Source of the DNA: Ricordea florida
Lineage: Eukaryota > Cnidaria > Anthozoa > Corallimorpharia > Ricordeidae
NCBI GenBank assembly: GCA_949710005.1
Contig: OX453280.1
Span: forward strand, 16,276,233 to 16,340,232
Length of the DNA: 64,000 nt
Direction of reading: 5' to 3'
Shown here: positions 56,715-64,000 of the stretch, in pieces
Numbering within the stretch: the first letter of the stretch is position 1
Layout: every line of letters starts with the position of its first letter
Notes under the pieces: generated by a model
What the model was told of the DNA's origin: nothing
Databases searched by the model: none
What the model saw: only the letters and a program-made list of their open reading frames with translations
Made by a program: the position numbers and the translations under genes

Positions 56715-59368
56715 TTTTACCCCACAAACACTGAATGGAATGTCACAGTGCTATGAATCAACCTTTTTTAGTGCTGGTGAGTAGAGTTTCGAGACCTTAA
56801 GAAACTGTAATCTTTCTTGTTAATAAAATGTTTCCCCAAACTGTAACTGTTGTGATCTTTATTCGTTATTGCCTCTTCCTTGGGGCTCCTTTCCACCGCA
56901 TGAACAAGTCTATATTTGTTTAGTCTTGCCGTCTCTTATTTTTTCCATGTAATTATGTGGATTTACCAGCCCGGCGGCCTGTCCACGACTCTACAAACAT
57001 GAACAAACCTTGTCATCTGATAGTGTTAACAAAAGAACTGTGAATAATATTCACAGCTTTTATACATTCAATTGCCACATTACTGCAGGGAATGGAATGA
57101 TGTTACTGCTGTGATATCGGTAACAAGGGTTCTTCTCATCAATTATGCGACTATCATTGTTAGCTTCCGTTTTGATTCCGCTTGCGCACTTAAAAAGATT
57201 TATTTATTCTGTATTATTCATCCTTGTGTTTACTCTCCTTCTATTTCCTTCACTCTCCTTTGATTAAAAATCTTAAAATTTAGAAAATGCCGACGACGCA
57301 AGACCCGTTCTAGTTTTTTCGAATGCAGGCGAATAATTTTTATGAAATGTGTAGAGCACGAGCTCTTTTTCTCTGAGTGGTGCTACTACCGACTAATTAC
57401 TAACTAATCCTACTGTGCTTGTTGAAAGCTTCCCACCCGCACACTGGAAATTTTTCTTTTTGCGACATGTAAAATTTTCTTGACTGTTTCCATTATAACC
57501 AGAGTACTATTCCTGTTTGTTGCTCCGCCAGGACAGCACTCCGTGCAGTTGGATAACATCGTAAACCTGTTTCTCAGATTATCAAGAGTAAGCAGATTTC
57601 TACTGTCTTGCAGGCTATTTTTATCCAAGTTTTTGTAGCATTTCAATATTGCCATCCAGCGATCTCCAACAGCACAGAATACATTATAAAAACAATATGT
57701 TGTTGGATTCAATGAAAACTGGTGCGGTTTAACAGCTTTGAAATACCCCATTTTAAATTACAGTGTTCCCGGGCACCTGCTAAATGATGTAAGAATAGAT
57801 CCAAACTAAAAGGTTCCAGAATCGAAGGGTCATTCAAATTCTAAAGCAAACTGCAGCGCTCATCCAAGGCTTAGAGGCAATCAAAGATATGTTTTCAATA
57901 CCTAGATTGCTTTGTCGCGAACAAACGCTTCTTGGACGACTTTTTTTTTTTACTAAAACTGTCATCAGTACAGGCGAGATAATCATTTGAAATATGTTGC
58001 ATTTGGCCTGATTTGTTTCCTGAGGCGATTCGCCGGTACTATTTTAACGACGTAACCCTGTTTAACGAGGGAATTTAGGTAATTGTTGCCATCTTGGCCG
58101 AAAAAGCTTTGATTTGAAAGGTCGCTATTCACACGTGTAATTTCAAAGGGCGGAAGAAAATGCTGTGGTAATTGAAAATGGCTCCCGCCAACAAGCCGGT
58201 GTCAATTTTTTTGACGGCATGGGTTTTACCGGTGTACAATTCTCTTACTGTGTCAACACCTTGCATGGTCTGAGTACACGAGATCGAGTTTTCTTTTTCC
58301 ACTCTATTCACAGTGTGAAAATTGGTGTGATTGACCAACTCGATATGGTTTGTTGCTTCAGTTAAATTAAACAAAAAGACCAAAACAAGGAAAAATCCAA
58401 AACTCCATATCTGGAGTTTTGTTTGGGAGATATAAATGCAGTTTTCATATGTCCTGAATGAGGAATGTTTCAAAAAACTAATTCATCCATGGCTATGCAA
58501 ATGTTTTGCGGGATTCTCTAAGAATAAAGCTTCCTTTTGAGTAGGAGCCTTAATTTTGTGCAAAGCTGTTATTCGCTTTTCTTCTTAAGGCGAGGTGAAA
58601 GAACTTTCGAGGTAGTACAATGATTTACCATTCACTATACTAAACAGCATGAAGAAAATATTTTCAAATATCACTTGAATATTAGGTACTCAGCTTATTA
58701 ACACCACGATATATCAAACAAGTACCCACAGAGTAGACAAAGATCTGATGCATGTGCCAGACGAAAAACCCAGAGTTGCAGAACTTGACCAGAAGCAAGA
58801 AACATCACAAAATTTGGTTCATATGATTATTTTATCTGGATAATTTCTGTATAGATCACGTACATTAAGCAACGCCGCCATTATGCATGTGATATGAAGG
58901 CTTATCAAACAAGGCAGAAATGAGTCGATCTGAGTGGCCCTTGCTCACGTCCACAGTTTATACACAAAAGCAATATTTCTTGGACTGTGTTACTGTTTAG
59001 GAACTAAAATATCCAGCCGATCAAGCGAACTAATTTCATCATCAAAGTTTGGCTTTTATAGATATATTTCACACCTGATTTATCAGCCCGTTTTTATAAT
59101 TTAATTATCCCCTCAGGCTCACAAAATCTCGAAACTTATGTATCTAACGGAACCAGCTGAAGGTAATAGCAAAATTCGTTTAAAACGTTACGTTGCAAAG
59201 TGGACGCTAAACGATGGTTAAAGAAAATGAGCTTTTTAATATTTAATTTGAGAGGCGTTGCAGAGCAAAGATAGAGCTGAAATAACAAAATACTTGGTAC
59301 CTACTCTTTTAAGATATAACGCGAATGTCTGCTGCTTCCATAGATGACTGAGAATTAACTGTTGGGTG
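56715..59368. other. no convincing gene
   Basis: Contains two minus-strand frames of 113 and 114 codons (57410-57751, 58129-58473) without domains or splice context. Otherwise AT-rich. Confidence 0.35.
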
Positions 59369-59675
59369 AAAAGAAAAAACTCTTCTGACTCACCACACGT
59401 CATTTTCAAATGTCGTCTCTTGGTAGTTTGTAGTTAAGTATTTTGATTATCCTAATCAAATAAACTATTCATTTCATTGACGATAAAGTCTTCACAGGTC
59501 TCTCACTTTGAATGTTGAATGTTAAAAGAAAAAACTCTTCTGACTCACTACACGTCATTTTCAAATGTCGGCTCTTGGTAGTTTGTAGTTAAGTATTTTG
59601 ATTATCCTAATAAAATAAACTATTCATTTCATTGACAATAAGGTCTTCACAGGTCTCTCACTTTGAATGTTGCAT
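59369..59675. repeat. 155-bp tandem duplication
   Basis: AAGAAAAAACTCTTCTGACT at 59371 recurs at 59526. The two copies are nearly identical up to CTCTCACTTTGAATGTTG. Confidence 0.8.
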
Positions 59676-60699
59676 TCTAATTGGCTTAAACCTCTAACAA
59701 GCAACCAACCAGAAGAGTGTTTCAATGCCATGGAACACCGAATAACGACCACACTCACTGAAGATACTTCGGTGACTCTTAACATAGTATTAGACAAATT
59801 AGAACTACTCAAATCTTGAATGATAAAATACTGAGAAGAACAAGATTCACACAACACAACAAAGCGTTGAATTATTAAACGTTTTTGCGTCTATCAGGTT
59901 ACCTCGCTGTCAGGATCCTCTCAGTAATTATCCTTCAAAGAAACTCAATTTAATTATTCAGCCAACTGTAGAGATATAAGTTCCAAAAGGTGTTGATTAC
60001 ATACAGTATGTGGGAATGACCGTGACCCGAACTGAATTAGCTTATTGCATTGTCCTTAGCCAGGTGGCCGTTGCCGTAGTACTGACTCAGGTAGCGGATC
60101 AAACCACGTCAAGAACATACTCCAACTGCAGGACGTTTTAACAAAACTTAACGAAGTTTGACTAAAGCGTAAACCATGCTGCTGCTGTTGTGAATAACTT
60201 TGCATTTTTATAGATAGTGATAGAGAAAGAAAAAGCAAAAACTTTAACTGGCAAAGCAATGAATTCGCGACTAATTTTTAACAATATCTAATATCGGAAA
60301 CCGTCTCAGGCTAATTAGTTCACCTCATATAGGTGCTATGACTGAACTGGTTTAAAATTTCATACATCATATGTCCCTTGGAAGAGGGCCACTTGTGAGC
60401 AGTCAAACAAGTGCTGTATAACCAAACATTTGACAATACCAAGATCACGCAAAACATTCCGTGGACAGGTAAATGCATTGTTCCTTCCAGATACAGTGAA
60501 ATTAGATGCGAGGACAAAATTGCGAAGGCATGTAAAATTTGTCAACATTAATTATTCCCTGAAATGAACTTGCACGCCCCTGAGACAAATTAGGTTCATT
60601 AACCTTCGCAGATATTAGTGAATGCCAACATTTTCTTAGTCTTCTGATTTTAAATAATTGATTTGATAACCTCCTCTATTTCATTATCTGCTTTATGCG
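59676..60699. other. no gene seen
   Basis: AT-rich sequence with short unrecognised frames. Confidence 0.35.
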
Positions 60700-61252
60700 G
60701 GGTGTCTCGAAGACCTCGAAAATGCAGACCGCAGACCTCGAAAACGCAGATCTAACAAGATACCTCTTACAAGCTATAAGCTTGAATGTTAGTTGGCTCT
60801 AGCACATTTGAAATATCGTTTTCCTTCGGCAATACGTGATTTGTATGAATGGACGTATTATTGAGTTATATGAGGGTAGGTAAACGTTTTCTCGATGGCC
60901 TAAAAACATCTTCTGCCTTTCTTGAACTTAAGCAGGACTTCAGGTGAATGTTAGCCAAGAGAAAAACCGAGTTCTGGCTTTTGAGGTGAGGTGAGGAAGC
61001 TAAATCTGGGCGGGCTTATTGACGGACGTTTACCGTATACATTTCATAGCCTTTGCGGTCAAGCTGGGATATAACTCTAAGATCCTGGTCTTAGGTTTTT
61101 TCCGGGGATTTTGTAACGAGGCCCCTCGTTTAAATTGAATGACATTACATCATACAAACTGCAGTAGTGTAAAGAGGTATTTATTGCAATGAAAAATTTC
61201 CAACCCTCGTATCCGTATTTGGTATCCGTTTTTCTTTCTTGTTGTGACCGAC

Positions 61253-61824
61253 AAAATCAAAGGCTCCTTCGAGCTACCTCATAGAATGGGCTCCTGTCTG
61301 TGCTAATTATTCCATGAAGTGCTGTCCTTTCCCCAGACCGTAAAGCGTTCATTCCGAATAGTTCGTTTTGTGCACTCATGCTGCGACTGATCGATTACTT
61401 GTCGTCCAAATTGGAGACATTGTCACTTTTAAGTCTTTAAAATCCATTTCTTTCCCCTCGAGCATTCTTGAACACATTTTCTGTTTATTCTCGAGATCTT
61501 CAAAAGTGTATTTTGATCAAAGATGGACCGAAAGGAACGAAAACCCGCCTTGACAATTTTTGCGTCGGGCTCGACACAACAGACACCATTTTGTAAACAT
61601 GTGCTGCCGCTTTGTCTCACCCCCTCCCCCCACATATGTGAACATAAAACAATTGCACGACTTTGTGAACAAAACCAAACCTAGTAGGGGAGACAGGGAA
61701 AAACCTGTTTAATTCACACTTAATGCAGATTTAATGCGTAAATTGATTGTCTAACGGGAATGGAGTGACCGATCCAACCATCACTATACCTCATGGTATG
61801 ACGTACATACCATGAGGTAAAAAT
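61253..61824 (+). repeat. ~570-bp dispersed repeat, copy 2, ending in a hairpin
   Basis: Direct copy of 54105-54668 with about 5-8% differences by eye and the same terminal hairpin (TACCTCATGGTATG...CATACCATGAGGTA). It lies inside the 2.3-kb TIR element. Confidence 0.75.
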
Positions 61825-62143
61825 GATAAAAATGATACGACAACTGACAACAACCGGAAACAGAGGGTGATAATGGTTGTGTTTTCACTACTGAGGCCGA
61901 TTCTTAGCTGAACACTGTTTCTAAGTCTTTGTTTACAGACCTACAGTTTGCTAAAGAAACGTCTTATCTGTTTTCATTGTGCAAACTACCGTAAAACCTT
62001 AAAAAAAAAAACAGGGAAGTCAATGCAAAGTCGCAGCCACGTTTCACAAGGAGCTACAAGATGCAGATCATTCTATTTACTGTGGCCCAATCATGTTGAA
62101 TTTACTTCTGATCGGCTCGAAAACGGCTCTGCCGTAGTAAATA

Positions 62144-62589
62144 CCCTGGGGGGTACACATAGAAAAATTGGGTAGGCGTGTGCGGCCCACTTCCCAGAAC
62201 CCTTACCCTATTAATGTCCAAAATCAGCGATTATCACTACCCTATTTATGACCTGACCAAAAATTTGATACATTACTTATGACCTGACCCTTAAATGAAG
62301 ACCCTGCTTCAGACCTGCCTTATAATTTTTTCCCTAGTTCAGACCAATGTTAAAGTCAATGTTTAGCTGCTTTTATTAGGTAGGTTACAAGACTGCATGT
62401 GCTACGTTTCGAGCTGAGAATTCTACACTATAACGATACCCTATTTATTACTAAAATGCCTGGAAAATAGCTAAAATCGATACCCTATTTATGACCAAAA
62501 GCTGAAAACCACACCCTGAAAACCCTACCCTTTAGGGCCGCACATACCCATTTCGCCCATATAAGGGAGTATCCCCTCTCCCCGGGCGT
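62144..62589. mobile_element. inverted-repeat element with CCTGGGGGGTAC ends
   Basis: The left end CCCTGGGGGGTACACATAG followed by GTGTGCGGCCC mirrors the right end GGGCCGCACATACCC...GTATCCCC...CCGGG imperfectly. The interior repeats ACCCTATTTATGACC several times with variations. MITE-like and degraded; nested within 60700-62997. Confidence 0.55.
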
Positions 62590-62997
62590 AAATACCATCT
62601 CTTATAAACTGAATCATCAGGCATCAATAAGTTAACCTACACAGAAACTGGCGACTGTCGATAGCGAAGCCACTGTCAAATTCACAATAGCGAAGAGAAA
62701 TAAATACCAAAAACAGATATTAGTTTGCAAAAGTTTCTTTGGGTTTTAATATCTTTTTTAAAATTCCCTTTATAAGCCCACCCGCATTTAGCTGGCTCAC
62801 CAAAACGCGGCTCTTTCCTTGGCTATCATCCACAAAAGCCTTACTTAATTTAGTTGTTTTCAGGCCATCATATGATTTAACTATACCTATGTTCCCAAAT
62901 GAAAAACATGTTGCAATCGCGCTGGAGCCAACTAACACTGAAACTTTTACCTTAGGTCTGCGTTTTCGAAGTCTGCGGTCTGCATTTTCGAGACACC

Positions 62998-63382
62998 TGC
63001 TTTAAGCGCCCGACTCATGATAACTCGAAAAAGAGTTATCGGGAGTTGAGAACAAATGACCAGAAGTAAGGAGTTACGCAGCAACGCTCTGTGAAGATAC
63101 AATGCAAAGTGTACCCTGAACCAGCGAAACCTGAACAAACCTGAACTCAAATGAAACGTTTAGTGACCTTTTAGTGTAATGCGGACAAAAAAAGATAAAA
63201 ATTAGATATATTTTGCAAAAGATTTACATCTGACAGGAGGAAGAAACAGGGCAAGCCCCAATTGACATCAATCCTCTACAATATGCTATAAAAATATAAA
63301 ATATACGACACTAAAAAATAATACATAGAAAAAAGAATGTTGAGAAAGGAAACCTTATGGCGCCCGTTACATACTTAACTTA
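62998..63382. other. LINE 3' UTR region, minus strand
   Basis: Follows the LINE stop codon at 63383 on the minus strand. AT-rich, without frames. Probably the 3' untranslated region of the LINE fragment at 63383-63721. Confidence 0.35.
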
Positions 63383-63721
63383 TTTACATAATATTCGTTG
63401 AGAGGTTGGGAAGATTGTTCCAATTTTTAGTAGTTCTGGGAAAATATGAGTTTGAAAAATATGCCTGGCGGTGGGAAGTGTTTAGACGGAAATTAGCTGG
63501 GTCGAAGTTACGTGTGAAATAAGAGGAATTTATAGGTTGTAGGAAGTACCAAAATTAGCATTAGGTAGGCCGATTTTATATTTGAATAGGATAGTCAGAT
63601 CCTGTATATCTCTACGATATTCCAGAGGCAATAACTCAAGTATTTTTAGTCTATCACTATAAGTGATGTCTCTTGGCGGATAGTTCAGTATAAACTGATT
63701 TAGTAGCTCTGCGTTGGACAA
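63383..63721 (-). pseudogene. LINE reverse transcriptase C-terminus (CR1/L2-like)
   Basis: The minus strand reads ITYSDRLKILELLPLEYRRD, then IQDLTILFKYKIGLPNANFG, the conserved region after the RT thumb in CR1/L2-like LINEs. After a frame change it reads QAYFSNSYFPRTTKNWNNLP, the usual C-terminal WNxLP motif, and a stop at 63383. Only the last ~110 codons remain in the window, up to the Tigger-like end. Confidence 0.75.
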
Positions 63722-63794
63722 AGATCAGTTACACGGCTGCTTAAACTGACTCAGTGCCTGGGTTATTAGTACACTATTTGTTTTTACATGGTTC

Positions 63795-63985
63795 GAGTTA
63801 TCGAGGGTAAAATGAATAGAATATGACCTGAAAGAAAACAAAAATTGCTTTGAGTTTAATAGCGCGAGGTTCGAGTTATCGAGGGTTCGAGTTACCGAGG
63901 GTAAAATTGCAGAAAACGGAAATCCAGGGGAAATCGATTTTGGTTCGAGTTAGCGAGAGTTCGAGTTATCGAGAGTTGACTGCTA
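63795..63985. mobile_element. pogo/Tigger-like transposon terminus
   Basis: Repeated GGTTCGAGTTATCGAGGGT words end in CGAGAGTTGACTG followed by CTA. On the minus strand the end reads CAGTCAACTCTCGATAACTC, matching Tigger-type TIRs, which insert at TA. An internal second copy of the TIR motif lies at 63797-63811 and 63870-63903. The rest of the element is not seen. Confidence 0.6.
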
Positions 63986-64000
63986 ACTGAGTAATGATCG

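Larger units (their letters stand above)
60700..62997. mobile_element. 2.3-kb TIR element with GGTGTCTCGA ends
   Basis: The left end reads GGTGTCTCGAAGACCTCG, then AAAATGCAGACCGCAGAC and CTCGAAAACGCAGA. The right end is its reverse complement over about 45 bp, except that the left has an extra GACCTCGA. CTGCTTTATGCG before and TGCTTTAAGCG after resemble an imperfect target duplication. No transposase frame is visible, so it is non-autonomous. It contains the repeat copy at 61253 and the element at 62144. Confidence 0.65.

Noticed and set aside
57410-57751. 113-codon minus-strand frame (MGYFKAVKPHQFSLNP...)
   Set aside because: Starts at an ATG but has no domain, no splice context and no neighbours; the length is compatible with chance.
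58129-58473. 114-codon minus-strand frame with a hydrophobic stretch
   Set aside because: Looks like a signal-anchor by composition only; no homology or gene structure supports it.

Overview
The window looks like repeat-rich nuclear DNA of an early-branching animal, most likely an anthozoan cnidarian such as a coral or sea anemone. The reasons are an AT-rich background with GT/AG introns, a rhodopsin-class GPCR, a KCTD-type BTB fragment, and a mixture of Penelope-like, CR1/L2-like, Ty3, Ty1, Helitron, pogo/Tigger-like, tRNA-SINE and MITE sequence. Assignment to phylum is inference. There are no bacterial operons, CRISPR arrays or rRNA genes. Almost everything is transposon-derived; the one clearly intact gene is the GPCR at 55713-56714 (minus).

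Layout. 0-8 kb: a composite (TA)n/core/(CT)n repeat family, a Penelope-like element with direct and inverted pseudo-LTRs, a MITE-like inverted repeat, a tRNA-SINE, a decayed CR1/L2-like LINE and a ~20 bp tandem array. 7.86-9.53 kb (minus): a tyrosine-recombinase-like gene ending in a Myb/SANT motif, broken by a stop codon and abutting a well-formed hammerhead ribozyme. 9.6-11.0 kb: a 55-bp minisatellite carrying the dyad GGAAC-N4-GTTCC. 11.2-20.45 kb: a three-exon DUF6589-type gene (plus) facing a RecQ-like helicase gene (minus); the helicase is split at its DEAH-box exon by a 5'-truncated Ty3/gypsy element.

18.52-28.30 kb is a near-perfect palindrome: two 3598-bp arms (paired coordinates sum to 46819, no indels seen) around a 2582-bp loop. 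The arms carry the helicase N-terminal exon, the 3' part of the gypsy element and a satellite. The loop carries remnants of an integrase-type transposon with an HTH ORF (plus) and an ORF resembling the N-terminal part of HECT-associated transposon proteins (minus).

30.1-30.6 kb: a 5'-broken KCTD-like gene. 33.3-44.0 kb: a Ty1/copia element (minus) split by a 6305-bp terminal-inverted-repeat (TIR) transposon (34651-40955, TSD AAAT) and by a second insert of ~470 bp. The TIR transposon has mirrored subterminal repeats, candidate exons with splice donors and two nested MITEs. 44.5-46.4 kb: a decayed Helitron Rep/N-terminal region. 48.0-53.8 kb: two tandem copies of a 2.6-3.0 kb element with 11-bp inverted ends. 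54-63 kb: the GPCR, a ~570-bp repeat present twice, a 2.3-kb element with TIRs and a nested inverted-repeat element. The window closes with a LINE 3' end and a Tigger/pogo-like terminus.

The strongest candidates for something undescribed are the 6.3-kb TIR element, the convergent DUF6589/RecQ pair, the hammerhead next to the recombinase-Myb gene, and the GGAAC dyad array. All calls come from reading sequence by eye; no database search was run.
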